DNA of 64,000 nt from assembly GCA_039654915.1 (NCBI GenBank), contig CM077599.1, positions 68,292,001 to 68,356,000 of the forward strand, written 5' to 3'. The first letter of the stretch is position 1, and each line of letters opens with the position of its first letter. Made by a program: the position numbers and the translations under genes. The notes beneath the pieces are model-generated. The model did not search any database, was not told the origin of the DNA, and saw nothing but the letters and a program-made list of their open reading frames with translations. The stretch comes from Aquilaria yunnanensis. Its lineage: Eukaryota; Streptophyta; Magnoliopsida; Malvales; Thymelaeaceae. Shown here in pieces: positions 44,932 to 56,084 of the stretch.

Positions 44932-45122
44932 TGCCACCGTGGCCAATCGCGTTTCACTAGCTAGCCACATGGCCTTTTTCATTTGGATTAATGGTACTAG
45001 TCCGCAAAAGGGAAAAATGAAACAATTAAACGATTTTGAGAATTTTTTATGCAAAAAATCGAGGTTAGGGTTCAAAATAGTACGATAATTAAAGGTTATG
45101 GGCCATGGATGCAATTTACTAG
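44932..45122 (-). repeat. Right TIR of the MULE
   Basis: Inverted counterpart of 36086-36277, ending GGATGCAATTTACTAG at 45122 and followed by the TSD TTTTCTTAA (45123-45131). Confidence 0.85.
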
Positions 45123-45131
45123 TTTTCTTAA

Positions 45132-45298
45132 CTATCTTTAGTCCTTTACTTCCTTAATAAAATGTAGTTGGCTCCAAAATTTCCAATTTTCACAGTTAGG
45201 ACTGAACTAGAAAATTATGAAGTTTTAGGAATCAAATAGAAAAATTTTCTAAACATTAGGATTGACTGTGCATTTTTTCCCCAATTTGTGTCACTCAA
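45132..45298. other. Short spacer between MULE and Helitron
   Basis: About 167 bp of AT-rich host or older repeat DNA, with no feature recognised. Confidence 0.5.
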
Positions 45299-45325
45299 TC
45301 TATTAATATATATGAAAGCAGGACA
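45299..45325 (+). other. Helitron 5' terminus
   Basis: TCTATTAATATATATGAAAG preceded by A. This is the expected 5'-TC start with the TATATAT(G/A)AAAG(C/T)AG-like subterminal of plant Helitrons. Called jointly with the matching 3' end; by itself it would be weak. Confidence 0.7.
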
Positions 45326-46140
45326 ATTTGGCAAAACTATCATTTTCTAATTTACAATAAATTAAAACTTTTTAATAACCTGACACCTGTTAAGCGAAAT
45401 GAAGCAGAGAAAGACACGTGGCAACTTAAAAAAATGTACCTATGAAATACAATGTGTCACATTATCCATTATTTACGTTATTGACTTCAACCTATTTTCT
45501 TCTGTATTTACATGTTTGCCATATTCGATCAGAGATCAACATGTGCACTATATTTTGATTTTCCTATTACTCCTGCAAACTGTTTAACCCTTAAACTCTT
45601 GAACCCATATATAGTTATATCCCATGACGTTCAAACCTCCACTTTAACAGATAATTTTTGCACGTTTAAATTCCCTACGTCCCCACTATCCCATGATGCC
45701 CCACTGTCGATTACAGTTACTAAAAAAAACTTTCTCCTTTAACTTCCCCCCTTCCCACCATACTGACAGTTTCTACCATCTATTACAGTTATTGCAAAAT
45801 ATTATAAATACACCACCCTTACAATAACATTTTACATTGGACTTTTGATTATTCTACCAAATCGACCTCCCTTTCTCATCACTGTTGCCATCTGTCCAAC
45901 TTCTGTAAACCTCCCTCTACATCATCCTCCCTCTCTCCCCAGTGTCAAGCTCCACCAATATTCTATCAAACAAAGGGAACTCTCTCTAAGGCCAGTGTTA
46001 CAACTTCACATGAAAAAGAAGGCATTGTACCGGGACATTTCCCTGAAGCTCTAAAGGAAAGAAGGAGTGTGTTTCCCAACTGTCCTCTATTATCTACAGG
46101 TGAAAATATGGAAATCCTAACCATCTCTTCATTTTTTTGT
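45326..46140 (+). other. Helitron left subterminal region, possible promoter
   Basis: No domain recognised. ATTATAAATACACCACC at 45802-45818 is TATA-like and precedes a C/T-rich leader (CTCCCTCTCTCCCCAG, about 45928). This could be the promoter of the downstream protein-like segments at 46150-47230. Frames listed by length here are compositional. Confidence 0.35.
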
Positions 46141-46652
46141 CTGTAGGGTGAACCGACTGATTTTATTCCATTTTGATGCAGATAAGTTTAATAGTAGCAG
46201 TGAACACAACCACCTCTTTTGCAGCACAAAATACAAGGTTACATTACAGTATATTTTTAATTATATCATTCTCATAATTATGTGTATGCAGCTAACACTT
46301 ATTTCTCATGTTATTATTCAGCAGTGTTTTCAAGCACCAAGGAAGTCATGCCCTAATTACCAGCAACGCAATACCAGGTTCTATTTTAAGTTCGCATTTT
46401 CTTCGTTACAGTTTCTAAATATAAGTCTCTGTTGCCTGTAATAAACATGGTGGAAGTAGATCGATTTAGCTGCCAAACAAAAGTAATATGCTTTTGGTAT
46501 GACCCTTAAGATAGTGCTAAACATAATTCAAAGGTTTTGTGTATGGGAAATGCAATATGCTAAATTTTCTTCCCTGATTACCTACTTTTTTTAATAACCA
46601 ACAAATTTATCGTTTTAATTTTAACCACTAGTTTTAATATTTTTTAGTCACA

Positions 46653-47232
46653 ATGGAGATCATTGAGGTTTTCCCAATTCCCTTTGTCAATATCCTTGAC
46701 CTTTTTTGTTCCAAGCTTAAAATAGATTCTTCTGTTTACACAAATGAGCTAAACGGAGCAAAATTTAGGTTCACTGTTCAATTAAAGCTTGGGAAGACTG
46801 AATATGAGGAGAAAAATATTGTGAAGATCAAAGGAGTGCCTTCAAATGACATAGGGTTTGCAATGGCCTCAGCAGCTGAGAAGGGAATTCATAAACTCAA
46901 AAATTCCTATAATTTTATGTCCATGACATTAACTTTGATGCTACTTTAGAGCTAAGAGAAAGACTGACCTAGACTCAATATGAGAACAATGGCCTGAGGT
47001 ACCAGATGGACTTGTTTCAGTTTAGCCACACAGCTATCAGTAATTTCTACCTCGAAAGAATTCAGGACTTGGAGGAAAAAGTTGCCATGCTGAAGGCAAA
47101 GCTACAGTAGCATGGACCGGCGAAAGGGTCGGCTTGATTGGAGAAGGGGGCTGCTGGAATGGACGAATGGAAGGTTGGAAGTGACCAAGACAACTCTATT
47201 GAGATAAATCCATCTGAAGCCCATAGTTCACA
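46653..47232 (+). pseudogene. Protein-like cargo segment, dsRBD-like start and coiled-coil end, unidentified
   Basis: A 98-codon frame (46653-46949) reads FPIPFVNILDLFCSKLKIDS and GAKFRFTVQLKLGKTEYEEK, then MASAAEKGIHKLKN. The pattern of a short N-terminal helix, F-x-V-x-L-x-L-G strand and terminal A-A-E-K-x-x-x-K-L helix resembles a double-stranded RNA-binding motif, but this is weak. After one frameshift near 46920 coding-like sequence continues: DINFDATLELRERL, LRYQMDLFQFSHTAISNFYL, ERIQDLEEKVAMLKAKLQ (coiled-coil-like), with three stops (about 46970, 47110, 47135). It is out of place in a Helitron, so it may be captured from a host gene. Candidate upstream exons near 46150-46375 are uncertain. 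Function unknown. Confidence 0.45.
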
Positions 47233-47860
47233 AAATGATCTTTATCACTAGGGGCTATCTTTTTTTTCGTACCAACTTATTTATTTTTCATTGGTTTGTT
47301 TCCCAATCTTTATTCAGACATGACTTTGTTATTAAATTTTATTTCTTATCCCTAGGTAGATGCAACCTTTTCCAATTTGTTATGTTACCTTTATATATGA
47401 ATACTCTATTTTTCATTCAATCTCACTCTGTCATTTAAATTTCTATTTTATTCATAATTTGAACCAGTCTTTCCCAATTTCTCTTATTATCCTAATATAT
47501 GAATCCTCTATCTCCCATTTAATCTGTTTTTATAAATGTTTCCACATTGCAATTTCCCATAGTCTTTAACCTCTTATTGTTAAAACATACTTCTATAGCA
47601 TAGGCTTCGGTCAGGTTTTAATCAGATCAGGCTTCAATTAGTTCAATAAGTTCATTATTTAACCTTGTACCATTAATGTTACAGGAACAAGAAAGATAAT
47701 AAAACATTTATATGAGATCAGTTTTCTAATTACGATAATAGTATAAATAAAACCACATATTAAACAATAATAGCATACCTCCTTCCCCATCTCTGCAATT
47801 CACAACCATCCTCAGTAATTGTTTTTTTTCATTGGAAAAAGAATCATTATATTATTCTGG
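47233..47860. other. Helitron interior, no gene recognised
   Basis: T-rich DNA. Frames near 47235-47569 are phenylalanine- and leucine-rich products of composition. A degenerate repeat of TTTCC(A)AATTT(G/C)T...TTTATATATGAATACTC lies at 47365-47410 and 47468-47510. Confidence 0.4.
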
Positions 47861-48190
47861 TGCCGTACTTAGATGAAGGGAATAAATATTTGAAGAAAAC
47901 GAAATTCCTACGTAACAAAGATGTAGATGTTAGTCAACAAAAGCAGCATATAGGTCACTTACTTGTCTCTGGGAAGCTTTTTTAGCTTTTCTTTGTAATT
48001 GGATAAAACAGAGGCATTTTCCTTTATCTTATTCTTTCTAATTAATTTGTTTAGTCTTAGCCTCAGCTCAAGATATTCAATTTCTTCCTTCGTCGGTTGC
48101 CTATCTTCAATCTATTCCTCATCTTCTTCATATTCTTCACCTTTTCCATAATCTTCCGCTAGCTCTTCTCCTTCCACCAATAAACCCAGC
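47840..48190 (-). pseudogene. Candidate captured fragment of an SPT2-like chromatin protein gene
   Basis: Minus strand, 48185 to about 47970: LVEGEELAEDYGKGEEYEED, one TAG stop, then PTKEEIEYLELRLRLNKLIR and KENASVLSNYKEKLKKLPRD. A GTAAGTGA donor follows near 47967. After an acceptor near 47909 a second exon-like piece reads NFVFFKYLFPSSKYGTRII, then a stop. This order (acidic tract, P-T-x-E-E-x-E-Y-L-E-L-R-x-R-L, basic tract, L-P-x-D, then an N-F-x-x-F-F-x-P-S-like segment) recalls the C-terminal part of plant SPT2 histone-chaperone-like proteins as I remember them. Helitrons are known to capture gene pieces including introns. Antisense to the Rep gene. The identity needs a database check. 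Confidence 0.45.
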
Positions 48191-49514
48191 AAATGGAGCC
48201 CAATTCAAGCAGTCGACCCTGCAACAAAGCAATAGATTAAAAAAATTGAGCTCAGATGTAAAAAATCACACCAAATAAAAAATCAAACCTGGTTCAAATT
48301 TGCAGCGATGAAAAAGGCCATTGATGAAAACCCTGAAATCATAAATTTTTTTTCTCAAAATATCCTTATCTATAACACGACGAACAAAGTAGGAAAAAAC
48401 TCAAAATTCAAGACGAATGAGATCATGAATCCGATTATCAAACAAAAACCCCATGTTCTTCTACAAACAAACCCAAAATTAAAAAACGAAGATCAAGACC
48501 AATCAGATCATGAATCCGAAGATGAAACAAACTGATGAATGGAAAAATCACCCAAAATCCCCAAAACAAAAAAGAACCACAAAGAAAAGCCCTAAAATTC
48601 AAGCTGAATCAAGTCATGAATCTGAAGATCAAACAAAAAAATCAATATTTTTCTACAAACCAACTCGAAAATGAACAGCAAATTAAATCAACAAAAACAT
48701 TCTTACATCCAATCAAAGAAACCTTTGAAAACACCAATCGAACTATCAAAATACTATAGTGATGCGATACAGTGAAATACAACGTTATGTTGTCGGACAG
48801 GGTGACGACAACATCAAACACACTAGAGAGTCGGGTGGTGAAAAGACGAGGGAGAGGAATCCTTGTTAGGTTTCAGAAAACCATCCTTATTCATAGGCCC
48901 CTTCAAATACAATAATCCTACTTACTCCTTAACCTTTTATTAACTCGTTACTTTTGCCCATCAACTCCATTTTCAGTCATGCGCATATTTCATTCCTTTT
49001 CTTCCCTCATTAACGCCTACCAACTCATGTTTTCTCTCCCATGGGCTTCACTTTGTAATACGTTGGGCTCATATTACTTGGCCCACATCCCTTAAGTCCA
49101 CTACTTCAAAAAATTTAAGTTATCTAACTGTTGTGCCTCCCATCTAATTATGTTTACGCTAATTTTATTCCTTTCCCCAAAAAAGTCATCACCTTAATTA
49201 TATTGTCCCTACTTGTAATTATTTGTAAATGCCAAAACAAAAAACTTGGCCTCTCATAAATTGTTTTTACCTTTCCTGCCTATTTATGCTTCATAACAAT
49301 ATTTATTTGTGCTATGTTATTCAACTATACATTTCTAACATGTTACATAAGTTTTATTTCTTTTTCAAACTTCCAAATTTACTACCCACTATAACTATAC
49401 TTATAACATGTTCTTTTACGAAATTGCAATTTCATATAATTCTCTTTCAATGTATAATATTTCTCTTCCTATTTCACAAGTTCACAAACTAATTATTCAT
49501 TTCTTCCACTAATA
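48191..49514. other. Helitron interior, no gene recognised
   Basis: 48300-48770 has A-rich frames on the plus strand (lysine/asparagine-rich). It contains two imperfect copies of a GA(T/G)CAAAT(C)ATGAATC(C/T)GA-type phrase (48418, 48508, 48612) and may be the 5' leader of the antisense SPT2-like gene. 48770-49514 has no recognisable feature. Confidence 0.35.
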
Positions 49515-50260
49515 TTGTATTCCACATTTAATTTTACAAATAAAACCTTTAAGATGTTGCGATTACAACTTAACATCCTTGCTTTGATTCTATCTAAGGC
49601 TTTATGTGCTCGACCGAATGACTCTGCCAATCCAGCTTCCATTCACACTTACTTCGCATCGGCTTTCACTCTCACGATTATCTTTACTTCTCTTGATGTC
49701 TCCTTCGTAATGTGGGGTTGGTACCTTAATCGTGCATCCCTTAGGTTCAAAAGCCTTCAGAATTATGGGCATCTAATTGCGCTTCTAGTACATGGCCTTT
49801 TGTGTTACTTTAAGTATGGCACATTTAATAAGGGCCTTTCCTTTATCTACATAGCATTTGTCTGTGGAATCCCAGTTGCAAAATACATCTCTGTTATTCT
49901 TGGGAGTATTCATGGCCCCATCTATATGAACACAACATTGAATACATATATCAAGTAAAAGAAGAAAAGGGTACACTTTGGGGCAAACACATTAGAAAGC
50001 TTCGACATAGAGCTGATTTCATCATTGCAACCATAATTGAAAGGTGGCCTACTCGAAAGTCCAATATCTTGATACAATTTATTGATCCACATCTCCGTCG
50101 TCGTCATTGTGGCATGTGCGTCCATTGCATCCTTATGGCTCCTTGTCTTGATAACTGGCTTCAGGCTTACTATGAGATTGATGATCCCCGACGCTGTGAA
50201 GAATATGTTGTAGATGATGAGTTTAGGGCATTGGTTGTTATGCTTCATAGGTTTGACTAG
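49515..50260 (+). pseudogene. Unidentified protein-like segment upstream of the Helitron Rep gene
   Basis: Two overlapping frames may form one broken gene. The first (49515-49958, 147 codons) has at least three hydrophobic stretches, for example FTLTIIFTSLDVSFVMWGWY and LIALLVHGLLCYFKYGTFNK, and looks membrane-embedded. A second frame (about 49940-50260) reads KGTLWGKHIRKLRHRADFII, ERWPTRKSNILIQFIDPHLR and CGMCVHCILMAPCLDNWLQA, with a histidine/cysteine cluster (HLRRRHCGMCVHC). The cluster could bind a metal, but no family is recognised. It lies where other Helitrons have only non-coding DNA. Alternative: chance open frames in T-rich DNA. Confidence 0.35.
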
Positions 50261-50679
50261 ACTTTACAATTTCTATGTTATGGTTTATGGTTAGTATTTC
50301 CGTTCATAGGTGTCTACACTTTATGGTCCCCAGTGTAAATAACTTTTTCATTTACTTAAATATGTCTATGAATAAGTTTAAGTTTCATTTTAGACATTCC
50401 TTGATATCATTAATGGTTAAAACATCATTTATTGTACAGGCTCACCTTTATCATTCACTTTAATTTTCCTTATGTTCATTTGTTTATATGTTTAATTCAT
50501 TCGCTACTCTATGTTTCCTTATTCGGTGCTCTCTTAATTGTCTATCATGTTATTTGTGTCATTTTTAATTCCTTATTTGACTAACTTAATATTATAAATT
50601 CATGTCCTAAAGTTTGTGTGCTATTCAAATACCTTATTACCCATATTAATATACTTTCATTCCCTTACTTTTGTAAGAA

Positions 50680-53600
50680 TATGGATTCTCGTGCTCAAAG
50701 AGCTCATTGCATAGAACTGTGACGTACTCATTGACAGGCTCGACGTTTACTTCCAATTACGGGAACTCGTACTCATTACTCATCGGCTATAAAAATCAAT
50801 CTTCTTCTTCTAGAGTACCCACTTCTAAACTTCATGCAATGTCAGCAACTGGAGTACCTTTTCATATTCCCACGGATTGTGGGGTTAATCTCCCCTCATG
50901 ATCTCCACGTGTTGATATTTCAATCCAGATGCCATTTGTGGGCCACTCTATGCATCCTACTGCAGCCATGGACCAACATGCTTCCCCTATTACTCCTGCA
51001 ACATCTCTTTCATCACCATTATGCCCTACTCGTAGAACTTTTGAATTAGGAGAAAATTCAGCCACTACTGGAAAACGTACAAGAGGTCAAAGAATATTAC
51101 TCCCCCAATCTGAATGTGTGCCTATTGCTCAGTTGACCAATGTTTCATTTACCATGTCAGGTACATCTGTCTATCCAATATATCCATCCTCTTTCATTTT
51201 GCCTACCCATATATACAAAAATGTGTTATTCTCATACTCCCTTGTCTTCTCAACACTGTAGCCATTGAACAAAATGAGCAATCTTCTCCTGATCACCAAC
51301 ATTATATCTCAGATGGTCATCATTGCATGGTCCTTGCCTTTTCACCTTGACCTACTCCTTATATTAACTTCAATTTTTGTTAATCTTATTATTCGATCCA
51401 GGGACATGTTCTCAGTACGAAGATCTTGGCTCGCCCAACTGTGTTTGTTCCCACTGTGGTGCCATTATGTGGTATGAAGAAAGAAGTAATAAATTCCACC
51501 TTACTGTAAACCTTGAATTCTCTTTATGTTGCCAAAAAGGCAAAGTCTCTGTCCCTCATTCCCCTCTACCACCAAAATGTATTTGTCATTTATTTCAGTA
51601 TAACAGGGATTCATTGTCAATATATTTCCGAAAAAATATTTGGGAAATTAACTGTAGGTTCTTCTTCACATCCACTAGTGCATATGTTGATTCAAGTACA
51701 CATGACGAACAAGGCCTGCCTATATTCAGATCTTGTGGAATAAATTATCACCGCATTGGATTATTGTATCCTAATGATAGAGATCGTCCTCGCTTTGCTC
51801 AGCTATGTATATATGACATTGAACATGAAACTTACAACAGAATCATGAGCTTCGGTGAAAGAAGTTATACTGAGCATGATCAGATAATCATAGATGGTCT
51901 AATACGGATGTTCGATGAGCATAATCAGTTAGTAAGATTTTTTAGAATGGCATGGGATCGATTGGGTGACACGACAAGGCCTCCTCTGCGTGTGAGACTT
52001 TTAAGTTATAGGGGCAAGATAGACGATATAATTTGCCTACTTCTAATGAGGTTGTTGGACTATTGGATGGTATTGATGAGGAAAATGGCAATCATTGGGA
52101 TATGTTAGTCTACCCAATGAATTATGAACCCTATACAAATGATTTTTTCCACCCAAAGCATTGTGCTATGCATTTCTGTTCCTTGTATATGGATAAGATA
52201 ATTACCATTTAGAAATAAGCTACGTTATACAAAATGAAGGAAGCTCTCATATAAGAACTATAACTCCAAGGGAGTTTTATGCATTTTAAATACAGCAATG
52301 AGAAAATGTTCATTCATTCATCCTATTAGGTGGTCGACTATTCCATGAATATGCTATTGATGCTTACTATGTTACCTTCGAATCCCGATTTCGTTGGCTC
52401 AGAAGGAACCGAGATTGCTTCCGTGCTGAAATATTATATGGGTTATAAGATGCCATGAATCGAGGTGATATAGATGCTTCTTTGTACGGTAAGAGAACTA
52501 TTCTACTATCTTCCTTTGTTGGTAGTCCCAGATACATGATACAGAATTATCGGGATTCAATAACTATATGTAGGGTTATGGGTTATCCTGATTTATTCAT
52601 TACCTATACGTGTAACCCAAAATGGCCTGAAATCAAGCACTTCCTTAACCTAAACCTTGGCCAACCTCCTGAAGATCGACCTGACATCATGGATCATGTC
52701 TTCATGATAAAGTTGTACAATTTTAGACAAGATATTACTAAACGTCGACACTTCGGTTATGTGGTTGCAGACATTTGTACAGTTGAATTCCAAAAGCGAG
52801 GACTACCCTATGCTCATATTGCTATTTTCCTCCATCCTAATGATAAGATTAACACCCCAAAGAAGATTGATCGATATGTTTCTGTAAAGCTCCTTGATAA
52901 ACAAAAAGACCCTGTAGGATATAAGGCGATTGTTACACACATGCTTCATGGTCCATATGGTGCAGCTAACCCACGATGCCCATGCATGGTCAACAATTCC
53001 TATTCTAAGTATTACCTACGATCGTTCTAGAATGAGACCACTATAAATGAATATGGTTTCCCTCTTTACTGTAGGAGGCGTGACAACCGTTTCACGGTCA
53101 TTAATGGTATTCCTTTAGATAATCGATCGGTTGTTGCTCATAACCGCGATCTATGTGTTAAGAATGATTGTCATGTTAATGTAGAGGTCACTAACATGGA
53201 CATGTGTGTCAAGTATTTGTGCAAATATGTTTGCAAGGGGTCTGACATATCAACAATTTTTCTTGAAAGTGGTGGTACTGGTGGAGGTAATAGGAATAGT
53301 TCAAATGGTCATCAATACGATGAGATAAAGCAATACATGGATTGTTGATTTGTTTCAGCCTCTAAAGCAATATGGCGCATTTTTGGATTCTTTATCCATG
53401 AGCATCATCCTTCCGTAGAAAGACTATCTTTCCATTTACCCGGTGAACAAAATGTGGTCTATGAGGAGGGTGATGATCTTCGTGATATTTTTCGTGCACA
53501 TGAGGAAAGCATGACTAAGTTTGAAGGTTGGATGCATTGTAACTCTCATGATGAGTTTGTTAGAACCTTGTCATATATTCAATTCCTTGAGCATTTTTTT

Positions 53601-55666
53601 TGGAATAGACAACTAAAAATATGGACTCATCGTTGTAGGGGACGTAGTATAGGAAGATTGTACTTTGTTCATCCTGCTGCAGGTGAGAAATTCTACTTAC
53701 GCATGCTTCTCAATGTTGTCAAAGGTCCCAGATCATATGATGAAATTCGCACTGTCAATGGAGTTTTGTATCCAACATATAGAGAAGCATGTTTTGCACT
53801 TGGTCTCCTAGAAGGTGACGGGGAATGGCACGAATGCTTGCGTGAGGCCACTGATTAGGCATCAGGAACTCAATTACGCCAGTTATTCATGACCTTTTTA
53901 CTATTTTGTTATGTTGATGACCCACTGCAATTATGGACACGTAATGTGTCAATCTTATCTGACGATATCTTATACCGGCAGCGGATGTCGTTAAACAATT
54001 CTCAACTTATTATGGCAGATGATGAGCAGCAGAATCATGCACTTTATGAGATTGAAGAGTTCATGAATAGGGCCAGTAGAAGTTTGCTGGAATTTCCAAC
54101 AATGCCATTCCTGCAAGTTGACGGTAGGATGTTCTTACAGAACTCTCTCCTTATAGAAGAACTAAACTATGATAAGCCAGCTTTAGCTGCTGAACATGGT
54201 TACTTGGTCCATCATCTTAATGATTGCCAACGTCATGTTTATTCATCACTACTTTATGCTGTTGAATCATGTGATGGTGGTTTTTTCTTTGTCCATGGTA
54301 GTGGAGACATTGGAAAAACTTTCTTATGGCACACTATCATTGCTAAGCTACGATCATCTGGCAAAATTGTCCTTGCAGTGGCAACTTCTGGAATTGCATC
54401 ACTGTTGCTCCCTGGGGGAACCACTGCACATTCTAGATTTAAGATCCCCATCCTAGTGGATAATACATCCATTTGCAATATTAAAAGGTCAACCCTAATG
54501 GTAGAGCTCCTTTGCAACACGAGTTTGGTTATCTTGGATGAAGCTCTAGTGGCACATCATCATAGTTTTGAAGCTGTTGATCAAACCTTCGGTGGCATCC
54601 TTTTTGTTGTTGACCCTGCTGCTACAATGAAAATATTTGAAGGAATCCCATTTGCTCTTAGTGGTGATTTTAGACAGCTATTACCTGTTATTCTCTGTGG
54701 AGGTCGTGCTGATATAATTCGGGTATCAATACTATCATTCCCTTTATGGCCACAATGCAAAGTACACTACTTGACACAAAATATGTGCCTACAGAACTCT
54801 ACATCATCTGATGTTAAAGCTTTTAATGACTAGATTATAAAGATCGAGGATTCTACCTTACCGGCATGTCGATTATCTGAAGATGAGGACAAACTTACAT
54901 GGATTAATATTCCCCCTGATTACTTAATCTCACTAACTGATGATCCCATCTTTGATGTCATTGCCTCAACTTACCCAGACTTGGTTCAGAGGTACGAAAA
55001 CCTTGATTACTTAAAAGAGAGAGTTATTCTCTCATCTACTAATAATATTGTGGATAAGGTGAATGATCGCATAATTGCTATGCTCCCTGGTGATATTCAA
55101 ACATTTCTAAGTGCGGACAAAGTTTCACCCATCTCAGATAAATTTGAAGCACATGCAATGTTATATCCTATAGAGTATTTGAATACTTCAAGTTCTCTGG
55201 GTTTCCTAACCATGAATTAAGGCTCAAGGTTGGCGTCTCAATTATGTTGATGCAAAATTTGAACCAAACTCTTGGTCTTTGTAATGGAACACGTATGGTT
55301 GTGACACGATTGGTGCATAGGGTCATTGAAGCAGAAATCATCATGGGTCTAAATTCTGGTCATCGGTTTTTTATTCCGAGGGTTGAAATGGTTCCTTCTA
55401 ATAATGACGTGCCTTTCTTATTCTGCCGAAGGCAATTCTCACTTAAGGTCTGTTTCGCTGTGGCTATCAATAAAAGCCAAGGACAAACTTTCAACCATGT
55501 TAGCCTATATCTCCCAGAACCTGTTTTCAACCACGGCCAATTGTATATTGCGGCATCTTATGTTACCAATCCTGCCAGTTTTCGTGTCCTTCTCAAGATG
55601 GATGAGCTTAATCAATCATTAACAAGGAACATTGTATATCGTGAAGTCTTTCAACGCCTTCCATGA
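50680..55666 (+). pseudogene. Helitron Rep-helicase (RepHel), broken
   Basis: Exon 1 (about 50680-51160) ends ...NVSFTMS; a GT-AG intron (51161-51401) is followed by GTCSQYEDLGSPNCVCSHCG, the CxxC start of the Helitron-like N domain. The Rep part continues with NYHRIGLLYPNDRDRPRFAQ, then PRYMIQNYRDSITICRVMGY (52530). The HUH site reads GLPYAHIAIFL (52797-52829): tyrosine (52809-52811) replaces the first histidine of H-x-H. The two-tyrosine motif YLCKYVCKG (53214-53240) is kept. The PIF1-like helicase has Walker A GSGDIGKT (about 54298) in place of GSGGTGKT, Walker B LVILDEA, and ALSGDFRQLLPV. The C-terminal end has AINKSQGQTFNHVSLYLPEP. At least seven stops or frameshifts (50899, about 52030, 52200, 52447, 53028, 53346, 53856, 54831, 55218) show it is dead. 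The normal product nicks, unwinds and transfers the element. Confidence 0.88.
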
Positions 55667-56084
55667 TCTTTTTTGCATCATGATATGCCATTGTATGGCT
55701 ATCGTTATTTGCAGTCCAACTTATACAACCCTTTGTTATATATTAATATTCAATTTTGGTTTCTTCTTCTATTGGTAACAAGTGAAGATGAGACCACAAA
55801 TAACACATCTCAAGCAATTAACTCCATTGACTTACAGATGGACAATCAGGGTACGGCTTACCCGTCTATAGGAGGCTGTCAATGTTAAAAACAACCAGTC
55901 ATTTGGCATTTCAATGATACTTCTCGATGAACAAGTACTATTACTACTCCTGTTAAAACTATTATTCTATATTTTTATTTTTAAGTTTTGTTAATAAAAA
56001 GCCTTCTGAAGTAGAATTCCCTAAGTCATTACTTCTTATCTTATCATTATACATTTTTACTCTTAGAATGATCACATTCATACG
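55667..56084 (+). other. Spacer between RepHel and RPA-like genes
   Basis: No domain. A short phrase SEDETTNNTSQAINSIDLQM near 55780-55850 could be a residual exon of either neighbour. TATA-like TTATATATTAATATT near 55735. Confidence 0.35.

Larger units (their letters stand above)
36086..45122 (-). mobile_element. Mutator-like element (MULE) with long TIRs, MURA and GRF zinc-finger cargo
   Basis: A 9037-bp element bounded by TIRs of about 190 bp (36086-36277 and 44932-45122) and a perfect 9-bp TSD. It carries a MURA-type transposase on the minus strand (about 41612-44258) and, near the left end on the plus strand, a small spliced gene with a GRF-type zinc finger (36493-36828). The middle is enlarged by a solo LTR (36956-40157) that itself contains another solo LTR (37660-39446). 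Without these, the element would be about 5.8 kb. Both genes carry disabling changes. Confidence 0.9.

Noticed and set aside
54196..54520. Alternate-frame ORFs on both strands over the Helitron helicase
   Set aside because: They overlap the Walker A/B region, which is clearly coded in the plus-strand frame 53889-54833.
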